Shown here one piece after another: positions 8,942 to 17,068 of a stretch of DNA of 64,000 bases (its first letter is position 1; every line of letters starts with the position of its first letter). The stretch is from the NCBI RefSeq assembly GCF_001685015.1, contig NZ_MAYT01000012.1, positions 436,246 to 500,245 of the forward strand, in the 5' to 3' direction. The notes under the pieces are model-generated. The model was not told the origin of the DNA, made no database searches, and worked only from the letters and a program-made list of their open reading frames with translations. The translations under genes were made by a program, and so were the position numbers. This DNA is from Pseudobacillus wudalianchiensis. Lineage in GTDB: Bacteria; Bacillota; Bacilli; Bacillales; Domibacillaceae.

Positions 8942-9568
8942 ATGTATTTTAATTATTCTCATATGATACATAATCTCCAACAAATGCACGAACAGATAAA
9001 CTCCCAGCAGCAAAGAATTGCTCAGCTGGAAGCGAATGTTCAAAAGCTCCAGCAAGAGATTCAATCATTAAAAAAAAATCAGTCCTCCAACATTGAAAGG
9101 GTTGAATATAAATTCGATCAATTAAAAGTGGAAAGGCTGGAGGGAACATTAAATATCGGCATTACCCCGCACAATGGAGGCGGATCAATCGAGGACTTTT
9201 CCGTTGAGCAAAATGACCTATCGGTGCCGCCTATGGATCCGCAGCAGCGACTGTTGTTGTTCGGAAATGTTCAGCGGCAGGTTCAGGATTATTTAAATGG
9301 GGAGTGCTACCCTGCTCTACAGGCGATCGAGCAGCAAAAAAATCAGCCGATAAATCCAGATTACCGGCAATACATCATTGATGATATTAAAAGACAAATT
9401 GATTCGCGCATTCATTATTATTTGAATCAAATTAATATGAGCCCTATAGGGGAAGAGCAGTTCGCAGAGATTGAGGGCAGGACAGTTAATAAAGTAAAGG
9501 AAGACATTCATAAAACATACGATGAATTTATTACAAAATTGCCTAAGGAAGGGGGCTTTTTGACATGA
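8942..9568 (+). CDS. gerPC: Spore germination protein GerPC
   Basis: A 208-residue soluble protein, the largest in the operon. The N-terminal part (residues 10-60) is a glutamine-rich coiled coil (NLQQMHEQINSQQQRIAQLE), followed by VERLEGTLNIGITPHN and a helical C-terminal half, as in GerPC. Aaggagg precedes the ATG. Its stop overlaps the ATG of gerPD by an ATGA, so translation is probably coupled. Confidence 0.92.
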   Translation: MYFNYSHMIHNLQQMHEQINSQQQRIAQLEANVQKLQQEIQSLKKNQSSNIERVEYKFDQLKVERLEGTLNIGITPHNGGGSIEDFSVEQNDLSVPPMDPQQRLLLFGNVQRQVQDYLNGECYPALQAIEQQKNQPINPDYRQYIIDDIKRQIDSRIHYYLNQINMSPIGEEQFAEIEGRTVNKVKEDIHKTYDEFITKLPKEGGFLT

Positions 9569-9741
9569 ATTTTACGGTTGTTAACAAAAATATTTGTGTA
9601 GATAACTTAGCCATCGAAGCCGTGGCGAGCTCTTCTATTGTTTTAGTGGGGGACACGGATGCGATTACGCTGTCGTCGATGTTTGATACACCGCCTGAAT
9701 CTTTTATTGTCGGGCCTTTGGTTCCTCTTTCCCCTGAGTAG
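9565..9741 (+). CDS. gerPD: Spore germination protein GerPD
   Basis: A small 58-residue gene: MNFTVVNKNICVDNLAIEAV, then SSSIVLVGDTDAITLSSMFDTP and ESFIVGPLVPL. This matches GerPD in size and in the valine-rich start. It begins inside the gerPC stop (ATGA overlap) and ends 11 bases before gerPE. Confidence 0.9.
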   Translation: MNFTVVNKNICVDNLAIEAVASSSIVLVGDTDAITLSSMFDTPPESFIVGPLVPLSPE

Positions 9742-9752
9742 GAGGTGTTCCA

Positions 9753-10121
9753 TTGTTTAAAAGAACATCCATTGTTCAAGATACCCGCGTCGTTACGGTA
9801 GCCGACAGTTCGGTCTTTGAAATTGGCGATTCAGCTACTATGACGTTACGGAATAACGTATTAGCTGTTCAGCGCCAGGCAGAGATCTTTTTCGGGAATG
9901 AAGGCAATCTCAACGATTATCCGATTTTTTCAAGACCAAGATTGATACCGCTAATAGATGAGAATCTGACGGTGACGAGGTACAATCTCTCTCCTTTCAT
10001 CCGGGTGAATCATATTAGTATAGTGGGGGTCGCTTCATCGAGTGTGCTGCACATCGGATCAACAGGCATCATAGATGCGGAATCGAGAATTAAGCATATT
10101 AGACAGTTGCTACACACATAA
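9753..10121 (+). CDS. gerPE: Spore germination protein GerPE
   Basis: A 122-residue protein (MFKRTSIVQDTRVVTVADSS, SVFEIGDSATMTLRNNVLAV, and near the end ASSSVLHIGSTGIIDAESRI), as in GerPE. The start is TTG, with a strong ggaggt 7 bases upstream, so the TTG is convincing. It is followed by gerPF after 54 bases. Confidence 0.9.
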   Translation: MFKRTSIVQDTRVVTVADSSVFEIGDSATMTLRNNVLAVQRQAEIFFGNEGNLNDYPIFSRPRLIPLIDENLTVTRYNLSPFIRVNHISIVGVASSSVLHIGSTGIIDAESRIKHIRQLLHT

Positions 10122-10175
10122 AGCCGGCAATGGTTAGTGTGAAGCAAAAGAATCCAGATTGAAAAGGGTGTTCAT

Positions 10176-10394
10176 ATGCCTTCCATAGTGACGGGACCAT
10201 TTAAAGTCAATACGAATAGCGGAATAATGAATTTTGGCGATACATTAAACATTGCCCCGAAAAGCATATTCAAACAGGTGAACGGAGCAGGAGGAACCAA
10301 TACCGGGGACTTTGTTACGACGAATAACGGGATCAGCATAAGTAGTGCGATAGATCCCGATGTAGCGGATCAAACACAAGCTGGTAATTTATAA
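10176..10394 (+). CDS. gerPF: Spore germination protein GerPF
   Basis: A 72-residue protein with the GerPF pattern MPSIVTGPFKVNTNSGIMNF, GDTLNIAPKS, GAGGTNTGDFV and a DPDVADQTQAGN end. It is homologous to GerPA at the other end of the operon. Aaaagggtg precedes the ATG. The small heat-shock-like gene downstream has only 39 bases of spacing and no terminator between, so it may be part of the same transcript. Confidence 0.93.
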   Translation: MPSIVTGPFKVNTNSGIMNFGDTLNIAPKSIFKQVNGAGGTNTGDFVTTNNGISISSAIDPDVADQTQAGNL

Positions 10395-10433
10395 ATATCG
10401 CTCTCATTAACTCATAAAAAGTGGTGAATATGG

Positions 10434-10859
10434 ATGGATAACTACTTTGATGGATGGGATTCTTTATTTAAAAAGTTCTTTGACGGGGAAGTGGAAGAAA
10501 AGTTTAGTCAGTATTTTAAAGGAACGGAAAACCAGCTGCGCATGAACTTATATGAATCGAAAGATGAGCTAATGTGTTTGTTTCTGCTGCCGGGCGTCAA
10601 AAAAGTAGAAGATATCCGTTTGATTGTAAACGAGAAGATGCTGGAGGTCAGCTGTGATATTCGCTTTAAAGAAGGTGAGTTTCGCGTTATTCAAGAGGAG
10701 TTTAAAGAAGGAAGCTTTACACGTGTAGTGAACCTGCCTTTTTCTGTGAAAACTGACCAGATTAACGCTTCCTATAAAAAAGGCCTGCTCGCTGTCCGGT
10801 TAGTTAGACTTATGCCGATTGGCAGCAGCCAAAGTATTTTAATTAAAGAAGAGGAATGA
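10434..10859 (+). CDS. Small heat-shock (Hsp20/alpha-crystallin) family protein
   Basis: A 141-residue protein. Residues 30-141 resemble the alpha-crystallin fold: NLYESKDELMCLFLLPGVKK, then IRLIVNEKMLEVSC, a long loop and FTRVVNLPFSVKTDQINASY followed by KKGLLAVRL (the G-x-L element). The N-terminal part is short and acidic. Such proteins in bacilli include the coat protein CotM and chaperones. Location behind gerPF without a terminator suggests sporulation expression and perhaps a coat role (inference). A terminator follows. Confidence 0.8.
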   Translation: MDNYFDGWDSLFKKFFDGEVEEKFSQYFKGTENQLRMNLYESKDELMCLFLLPGVKKVEDIRLIVNEKMLEVSCDIRFKEGEFRVIQEEFKEGSFTRVVNLPFSVKTDQINASYKKGLLAVRLVRLMPIGSSQSILIKEEE

Positions 10860-10879
10860 AGTTGTATAAACGGGTCTTA

Positions 10880-10908
10880 AAGTGCTGCTTTTAAAGCAGT
10901 GCTTTTTT
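10880..10908 (+). terminator. Rho-independent terminator of the gerP region
   Basis: agtgctgctt pairs with aagcagtgct (two G-U pairs) and is followed by six Ts. Confidence 0.7.
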
Positions 10909-10939
10909 GTTTGCTACAATTGAAATAAATAACATGGGT

Positions 10940-11062
10940 TTCGCTCATAAACTCTATGACTCCGCTCGTATTCAACAAAGGTTCGCTCACATTCGACAAG
11001 AACTCGCTCACAAATCATGCGTTACGCTCATAAACGACAAAAGAGCGCTCACAAATCCATCA
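10940..11062. repeat. Six-copy 21-base periodic repeat with core CGCTC
   Basis: The core CGCTC, usually extended as cgctcayaaay, occurs at 10942, 10963, 10984, 11005, 11025 and 11046: spacings 21, 21, 21, 20 and 21 bases. The bases between cores are poorly conserved. It lies between two convergent terminators, so it is unlikely to be an operator of either flanking gene. The frame through it has no ribosome site and no family match. Confidence 0.65.
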
Positions 11063-11070
11063 TACAAGAA

Positions 11071-11111
11071 AAAAGCGTGCTGCTTTGAACGGGTATCAAG
11101 ACAGCACGCTT
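11071..11111 (-). terminator. Rho-independent terminator of the chemoreceptor gene
   Basis: On the minus strand aaagcgtgctg pairs with cagcacgctttttt across an 18-base loop, just past the stop codon. Confidence 0.75.
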
Positions 11112-11120
11112 TATTAGTTT

Positions 11121-13097
11121 TTAATATTTAAAGACAGAAATAAGCTCTTTTAATTCTTCCGCCATGGAGGATAAGGCTTGTGCGGAGGCCGAGATTTCTT
11201 CCATAGAAGCTAATTGTTCCTCGGTCGATGCGGCGACTTCCTCTGACGTCGCTGCATTGCCCTTTGCAATGATGGCTAATTCAGTCGTAACCTCAGTGAC
11301 CTCTTGAACAGCTGCGGCCATTTGTTGGGCTGTAGCCGATACCTCCTCCATTTGCGGAGTGATCTCTCTCGTGCTTTGAAGGATCCGTTTAAACTTTTTG
11401 ATCGCTTCATTTGAAATATCTACACCGGTTTGCACGTCGTTTGTTACACGGGACATGACTTGTACGGAGTTTTCTGTATCCTTTTGAATGCCTTGAACGA
11501 TATCGAAAATTTCTTTTACTGACTGTTGGGATTGTTCGGCTAGCTTGCGGACTTCATCCGCTACAACCGCGAACCCTTTGCCATGTTCGCCAGCTCTTGC
11601 TGCTTCAATGGCTGCGTTGAGAGCGAGCAAGTTAGTTTGCTCGGCAATTCCGGTGATCGCATCTAAAATAGAGCTGACTTCTTTGGAACGTTCATATAAA
11701 GATTGAATCATCGTATTGGATTCCGCAACCGACTGATGAATAGAATGCATTTGTTTGACAGTATTGCCAAGAGCCTCGCCGCCTTCTTCTGCTTGAGTCG
11801 TTGTATGCTGGGCGAGATCAGACACTTTGACAGAACGGTCGGCAATTTGAGTCGTTCCTTGTGCTACTTCATTTAAGGAGCGGGCGGTCTGGTCAATGCC
11901 GGCTGTTTGCTTTTCTGCTCCGCCGGCGACTTCCTGGACCGACACGGCGACTTGTTCTGTCGCGGCACTCGTTTGTTCGGCACTTGCTGTTAATTCTTGT
12001 GAAGCCGCTGCGACTTGTTCTGCGTTATATTCAATTTTTTGAACGAGCCGTTTGATGTTCTCCTGCATATCGTTAAAGGCCTGTGCCAATTGTCCAATTT
12101 CATCGTTTGTCTCGATGTTAACCTGTTCTGTTAAGTTGCCTTTGCTTACGGTGATCGCTTGCTCTTTTAGTTCTCTAAGCGGTTTGATAATCGATTTAAT
12201 AATGAAGAAAACAATGGCAGCACCTGCTAGTATGGAGAGCAAAATGACAAATAAGGTCTTTTTGAAAATAGGAGAAGCCACTGCGGTGACCTCTGAATAT
12301 TTCACCGTTCCACCTATTTTCCAGCCAGTCAATTCATTCGTCGCAAAGCTCATGATTTTTTTATTGCCTTTGTCCTCGTATTCGAGCTGCCCCTTATTCT
12401 TGTCGTACATCTTTTGGTAGAATGCGCCCTTGACCTGTTCTCCCGCTTTAACAGAAGGATGAACAATGGCGGTCTGGTCTTTATCTAAAAGAAAGGCATA
12501 GCCTTCTTCGCCGATTTTCACCTGCTTAATAAGTCCCTGGATATAATTTAAGCTAATATCGACGCCAACAACGCCTGATCCATCTTCTGTCGCTTTGGAA
12601 ACTGTGACGACCATGTCGCCTGTTGTGACATCAGGATAAGGCTTGGAGACAACCGTTTCACCTTTTTTATTCATCGATTCTTTGTACCAATCTCTTGTCC
12701 GCGGATCATAAGTGGACGTATCGGTAATTACCGGTTCCTCGATGAATAGTCCCGTATTGGTGCCGACATAGATGCTATAAACCTCCGGGTGCAGCTTGGA
12801 ATACTGCGCTAGCTTTTGACGCAGCTCTGGGCTCTTCTCGCCTTTATAAGAGGAGAGTGCGACACTTTTAGAAAAAGTCTCAATGTCATGGATTTTCGCT
12901 TGGATCGTGTTATCAATGGACGTGTTCAGCAAGTTGATGCTATCGGAGAAGCCGGCCATCATCTCATGCTCTACTGCCTTTTTGGCTGTCCCATAGGAAA
13001 GAGCTCCGATTATAAGTGCGGGAATAATCAAGATAAAGGAAAAAGATAAAATTAATTTTGGCCTTATATTTTTGAAATATGTAAAGCTGCTTCCCAT
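11121..13097 (-). CDS. Methyl-accepting chemotaxis protein, McpA/TlpA type
   Basis: A 658-residue chemoreceptor. In order: membrane segment (about residues 14-35), extracellular dCache ligand domain (about 40-275, with [20 protein letters not shown]), second membrane segment (about 283-305), HAMP domain, and a long cytoplasmic coiled coil with the conserved hairpin tip [20 protein letters not shown]. Length and layout match B. subtilis McpA/McpB/TlpA/TlpB. It signals to CheA at the cell pole; the ligand is unknown. The start at 13097 ([10 protein letters not shown]) is chosen because agagg lies just upstream; a longer form would begin with 33 unlikely residues. A sigma-D-like promoter lies about 80-105 bases before it. 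Confidence 0.93.
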   Translation of the reverse strand: MGSSFTYFKNIRPKLILSFSFILIIPALIIGALSYGTAKKAVEHEMMAGFSDSINLLNTSIDNTIQAKIHDIETFSKSVALSSYKGEKSPELRQKLAQYSKLHPEVYSIYVGTNTGLFIEEPVITDTSTYDPRTRDWYKESMNKKGETVVSKPYPDVTTGDMVVTVSKATEDGSGVVGVDISLNYIQGLIKQVKIGEEGYAFLLDKDQTAIVHPSVKAGEQVKGAFYQKMYDKNKGQLEYEDKGNKKIMSFATNELTGWKIGGTVKYSEVTAVASPIFKKTLFVILLSILAGAAIVFFIIKSIIKPLRELKEQAITVSKGNLTEQVNIETNDEIGQLAQAFNDMQENIKRLVQKIEYNAEQVAAASQELTASAEQTSAATEQVAVSVQEVAGGAEKQTAGIDQTARSLNEVAQGTTQIADRSVKVSDLAQHTTTQAEEGGEALGNTVKQMHSIHQSVAESNTMIQSLYERSKEVSSILDAITGIAEQTNLLALNAAIEAARAGEHGKGFAVVADEVRKLAEQSQQSVKEIFDIVQGIQKDTENSVQVMSRVTNDVQTGVDISNEAIKKFKRILQSTREITPQMEEVSATAQQMAAAVQEVTEVTTELAIIAKGNAATSEEVAASTEEQLASMEEISASAQALSSMAEELKELISVFKY

Positions 13098-13177
13098 CAA
13101 AAAAACCTCTTTTCTGTAATCGTTCTTCTTTGGCTGTTTGGAATGAAAAGGTTTCAACCATATAGAGACAATTGTAT

Positions 13178-13203
13178 GTATCGGTAAACAATGCAAAATT
13201 TTA
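13178..13203 (-). promoter_or_regulatory. Candidate sigma-D promoter of the chemoreceptor gene
   Basis: On the minus strand TAAA, 14 bases, ACCGATAC (6 of 8 of the -10 consensus). Confidence 0.5.
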
Positions 13204-13401
13204 ATATGAACCTGCTAAAAAAATTTGTATGTAAATAGTCAAATAAATTAGATATTTCTTGCTCATAAGCTTTAAAGTTTTTATTCTAAGAGGCAGTGAA
13301 GAATATGGAATTAAATTAATTTTAAGTAAAATTATATCTTTTATTATGGTATTATTTTAATAGGTCTTTTGAATTGAAAAAACATCTTGAGGGGGAGCAC
13401 G

Positions 13402-14085
13402 ATGAAAAAACGATTAGCCGTCCTGTTAACTTTTCTCCTGAGTCTAGCTTGCTTGCCAGTTTATTCGCCACAGGCAGCAGTGAGTGGTCCGGGATCTTAT
13501 ACAGTAAAGGTGGATACACAGCTTAATGTGCGGGAAAAGCCAAACCAAAAGGCAAAAGTAATAGGCATATTGAAAAAAGGGACGAGGGTGTATGTATATA
13601 GTACAGAGCCTGGAGGATGGGCCAAGCTTAAATACAACAATAGAGCAGGCTATGTAGCTTCTACTTACCTAGTGCCTATAGCGAATGCAACAGGTACATT
13701 CAAAAAAGAAGCTATTGTAATGGCCTCTCCCACTCTCAGCGTTCGGGCAACCCCAAGCCAGCAGGCAAAAGTGATGGGGAAACTCAAAAAAGGAACAATT
13801 GCTTCTGTCTATGCAACTGATACGGAAGGCTGGTCAGAAATTAGATATAATGGCAAGAAAGCTTACGTAACAACTGCTCATCTGAAATTTAAAAGCCGAT
13901 TAACATTGAAGGAAGCGGAACAATTGATTTTGAGTAGTGAACCATCTCCGGACAAAGAAATTAAAATGAGCTATTATGAAGGGGAGCGCGACGTTTACCG
14001 GGCAAAGGTAGGATTTAAAGGGACGCCGTATGGCTATTACTTTTTAATCGTTGATCCAGATAACGGAGCAATGAAGACGGATTAA
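13402..14085 (+). CDS. Secreted protein with two SH3b domains
   Basis: A 227-residue protein with a signal peptide (MKKRLAVLLTFLLSLACLPV, cleavage near PQAAVS). Two bacterial SH3 domains follow, each with the LNVREKPNQKAKVIGILKKG type signature (about residues 33-90 and 105-160, the second with LSVRATPSQQAKVMGKLKKG). The last 60 residues (LTLKEAEQLI ... GYYFLIVDPDNGAM) look like a small PepSY-type domain. SH3b domains bind wall peptides, so it probably sits in the cell wall; no catalytic domain is visible. The ATG at 13402 has gagggggag upstream. The gene is monocistronic with a terminator. Confidence 0.85.
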   Translation: MKKRLAVLLTFLLSLACLPVYSPQAAVSGPGSYTVKVDTQLNVREKPNQKAKVIGILKKGTRVYVYSTEPGGWAKLKYNNRAGYVASTYLVPIANATGTFKKEAIVMASPTLSVRATPSQQAKVMGKLKKGTIASVYATDTEGWSEIRYNGKKAYVTTAHLKFKSRLTLKEAEQLILSSEPSPDKEIKMSYYEGERDVYRAKVGFKGTPYGYYFLIVDPDNGAMKTD

Positions 14086-14099
14086 GAGAATCTTGGAGT

Positions 14100-14134
14100 A
14101 AAAAAGAGAAGTGCCTTTAGGCACTTCTCTTTTC
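14100..14134. terminator. Bidirectional terminator
   Basis: aagagaagtgcc/ggcacttctctt stem with a 4-base loop and T-rich flank on both strands, between two convergent genes. Confidence 0.85.
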
Positions 14135-14165
14135 GTTCTGTCATGAACAGAGAATACACTCAAGC

Positions 14166-15557
14166 TTATTCCTTCCATTGTTCCTTCCAATTCGACACTT
14201 CCTTGTCGATGTTGTTTTTGGCTTCCTCCAATTCCTGCTTTTTCGTTTCATATACTTTCGTAAAGTGATCGTTGCGCAGCTCGTTCATGTCTTCAGCAAG
14301 AGCAAGGGTCTCTTCTTTGGTTTTGTCGTTGATCAGTTGATGGTTGGATAAAAAGTAAACAGCATTCGCAATCCGATTTTTTTCGTAGTTGCTTAAATCG
14401 ATTAAGTGCATCTTGTAACCGGTTAGCTCGCCCGTTTTATCGACATATTCATTGAGTGGCACGCCTTGCTTCCCGACGATTTCAAAAATAGAAGGGCGCC
14501 ATTTTTTGATCATTTGTTTTTCGAGTTCGTCTTTCGTTTTAACGGTGGCATATGCACCGCCGCCTGCTTCGGCTACGGCTTTCAACTGTTTTTGGCCGAG
14601 ATCATCAACATCAAATCCAATAATATGTACCTTTGCTTGAATAGCTTGATCCTGTAGTTTCTTGGCGGCCGCCACAGGATCACCGTCACAGGTTTCTATG
14701 CCGTCACTAACGACATACACGCTGTTGACATATTCATCAGCAGAGTAGGCGGAAAGAATCTCTGCGGCTTTATTGATGGCTCCAGCAAGTGGGGTCCATC
14801 CGCTTGCTTGAAAGGAGTCCGTCGCTTTTTGAAAGGCCCCTTTTTCATATGCTGCCAGCGGAAATACAGATTCAATGGCTTGGCATGACTTCGCTTTATC
14901 AGCATCACTTCCAGTTCCGACATGTCCATAGACGAGCAGGGACACGTTTGTTCCTTCTGGCAGTTCAGAAACGAATTGTTGAATCGCTTCTTTCGCTAAA
15001 TCCATTTTTACTCCGCCCGGCACTGCGGCTTTCATGCTGCCGCTCGCATCTACTAAGGCGATGACATTTGCCTGCTTTGGCTTCTTCTCGGCTTGATCTT
15101 CTCCGGTAGGCAAGTCAGGTGCTTGAAAGCCATGGCTAAAGGTGGAAAGGGGCTGGTAAAATCGTTCATATTGTCCTGATCCTAATGTGTAGACGAGATA
15201 GTCATATACTTCATTAGCGGTTGGCTGCTTGTGCTTTTCAAAGTAGCTGCTAACTTCTTTCTCCATAATAGGCTCGAACGTCTCGTTGTAAAAATTGCGA
15301 TATTTAAACCAGTCGATCGTTTTGACCGCTTCGATCTTTTTATCAAAATGCTTCTCCATTAACCATCCAGCTTTTTGGGTAATCATGCCCTCAACTGTTC
15401 TAGCAGCTTTAGGAATTTTTTTAACCGGTTCAGCCTTTGCTGTCGTTTTCGGCTCATCAGCCTCGACAGTCTTCGAATTATCAGAACAAGCCGCAAGGAG
15501 CAGCAAGCAAACCACCCAGATAAGCAGACAGCTTTGTCTCGATATCGATTTCCTCAT
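14166..15557 (-). CDS. Lipoprotein with von Willebrand factor A domain
   Basis: A 463-residue protein with a lipoprotein signal peptide (LLLLAAC, lipid Cys near residue 24). A linker rich in Lys and Ala follows, then a helical region (60-150) and a VWA domain (about 160-350). The MIDAS metal site is intact: DASGS near residue 170, a conserved Thr in the GWTPLAGAI segment, and SDGIETCDGD. The C-terminus is a charged helix. It resembles B. subtilis YwmC/YwmD-type proteins. It is anchored on the outer face of the membrane and probably binds a protein partner; the partner is unknown. Tagg agg precedes the ATG. Confidence 0.88.
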   Translation of the reverse strand: MRKSISRQSCLLIWVVCLLLLAACSDNSKTVEADEPKTTAKAEPVKKIPKAARTVEGMITQKAGWLMEKHFDKKIEAVKTIDWFKYRNFYNETFEPIMEKEVSSYFEKHKQPTANEVYDYLVYTLGSGQYERFYQPLSTFSHGFQAPDLPTGEDQAEKKPKQANVIALVDASGSMKAAVPGGVKMDLAKEAIQQFVSELPEGTNVSLLVYGHVGTGSDADKAKSCQAIESVFPLAAYEKGAFQKATDSFQASGWTPLAGAINKAAEILSAYSADEYVNSVYVVSDGIETCDGDPVAAAKKLQDQAIQAKVHIIGFDVDDLGQKQLKAVAEAGGGAYATVKTKDELEKQMIKKWRPSIFEIVGKQGVPLNEYVDKTGELTGYKMHLIDLSNYEKNRIANAVYFLSNHQLINDKTKEETLALAEDMNELRNDHFTKVYETKKQELEEAKNNIDKEVSNWKEQWKE

Positions 15558-15853
15558 CTTTTTCCTCCTAGAAATGTTTATAGTTTCTATTATGACAAAT
15601 GGAGGTGAGGGAAACTAGATGAAAAAGGAAACTATTAGGAGGTGGATGAGTATCTTTTATATGCGTCTTTAGTCTAGTGAAAGGACCGTGTAGGTTGGTG
15701 TTTTTCTTACAAAATAGATGCTATTATACTTGGATTCCTTCCCCTACAATCAATAGTAAAAAACTGTTCCTCTCTTTTGTTGTGGTAAGATAGAACTACT
15801 TACTAACAAATAGATAAAGCAAGAATAATTGAACGAGAGAAGGAGAATGAGGA

Positions 15854-16732
15854 ATGGGAGCAGGACGCTGGATTGGGAAGACAGTTGGAAAAGCAGGAGG
15901 AACGGTAATTGGAGGCGCTGTAAAACTTGGGGGAAAAGCACTAAAGCAGAAGTGGATCGAAGAAGCAGGAGATAGTGTAAAGACGGCTTCTACGGCTGCT
16001 TTGGAAAATGCCGGTCAGTTTGTGGACGGAGCTGTACAAGGTACATATGGGCTCGTGAAGAAAGATGAGTATTATCAACAGCAAGGTCTCGCTGACTTAA
16101 AGGATTCAGCTGGCAAAACGATAAAAGGCATCGGCGGCACGATTAAGTACACAGCGGGCAATGCAGCAGAAGTGGTCAAAGGGGCAGCAGCAGGTGACAA
16201 GGACCAAGCGCTAAATGGACTGAAAAATATCGGGAAAGTGGCGGTAGTGACGACATTTGCTATTGGTGTGATTGACTTGGTTGACGGAGCCGATATCGCG
16301 GAGGCCGAGGAGGTCGATACGCGCAATGATCATTTGAGCGGTTACGAACATCCGGAAACCGGTGTGCCGTTTGTTGAAAAGACAGTAGAATTGCCTGATG
16401 GCGATAAAGTAGAAGGAACATTTCCTATGTTCGACTCTGAGTTTCGCGTAGTAATAGCTGAAGAGTTGTATTTGCAAAGTGATGATATCCATTTTGAAGT
16501 CGCCAATGAAACGTTATACGAGGCGATTGAAAAAAATCCAGGATTAGCAGATGAGCTTGGGTTAAGCGAAGCGGACAAGCAGGCGCTCGCTGCAGGAGAT
16601 ACGCCGCCTGGCTGCGTCTGGCATCATAGTGAAGAACCAGGGACGCTTGAGCTTGTAGACAAGGAAGTACATCACCAAACGGGACATACCGGCGGCCGCG
16701 AGCTTTGGGGAGGCGGAGCGGAGTATCGCTAA
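15854..16732 (+). CDS. WHH/HNH-nuclease-like toxin protein, orphan
   Basis: A 292-residue protein. The first 130 residues are rich in Gly, Ala and Lys with amphipathic helices and a weak hydrophobic stretch (KVAVVTTFAIGVIDLVDGAD). The C-terminal part (about 185-292) ends with TPPGCVWHHSEEPGTLELVD, then HHQTGHTGGRELWGGG. The WHH and HTGG motifs match the WHH branch of the HNH/Endo VII nuclease superfamily found in polymorphic toxins. No signal peptide or LXG domain is visible. The next gene is a transcription activator, so no immunity gene is adjacent. Export route and target are unknown. Agaaggaga lies 8 bases before the ATG. Confidence 0.75.
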   Translation: MGAGRWIGKTVGKAGGTVIGGAVKLGGKALKQKWIEEAGDSVKTASTAALENAGQFVDGAVQGTYGLVKKDEYYQQQGLADLKDSAGKTIKGIGGTIKYTAGNAAEVVKGAAAGDKDQALNGLKNIGKVAVVTTFAIGVIDLVDGADIAEAEEVDTRNDHLSGYEHPETGVPFVEKTVELPDGDKVEGTFPMFDSEFRVVIAEELYLQSDDIHFEVANETLYEAIEKNPGLADELGLSEADKQALAAGDTPPGCVWHHSEEPGTLELVDKEVHHQTGHTGGRELWGGGAEYR

Positions 16733-17068
16733 CGGGAGAGTGGATAGCTGTCGCGGCTTTTTGAGGCAGATAGCCGCGAAATTAATCTGTACTTAAAAAA
16801 GTACAGTGATTATAATGGAATAGGAATAAATGGTAAAAAATATAAGCTGTCGCAAGGATTGATTCAAAGAAGTGCCGAAAATTAGGCACCTGAATGACAA
16901 AAATCCGGCATTGATTCTATGATAGGGATCTGTCTTAAAATGGAATAAAGTGCAGGCTGCGGACAAAAGTTTGTTTTTCTGGTTTCTTATCTAAACATAT
17001 TTTAGTCGGCCTGTCGATCTTAGCTATACTTTAAGCTTTTGGTAAGTGGAAAAGGAGACTTGTTCAAA
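16733..17068. other. Intergenic region before the sigma-54 activator
   Basis: Holds two weak hairpins (tcgcggct/agccgcga near 16750-16780 and gtgcc/ggcac near 16873-16890), neither followed by a T-run. No gene was seen. It presumably carries the promoter of the activator, which I could not place. Confidence 0.4.

Noticed and set aside
10907-11131. Small gene across the CGCTC array
   Set aside because: No ribosome site, no family match; the apparent heptad pattern is caused by the 21-base period.
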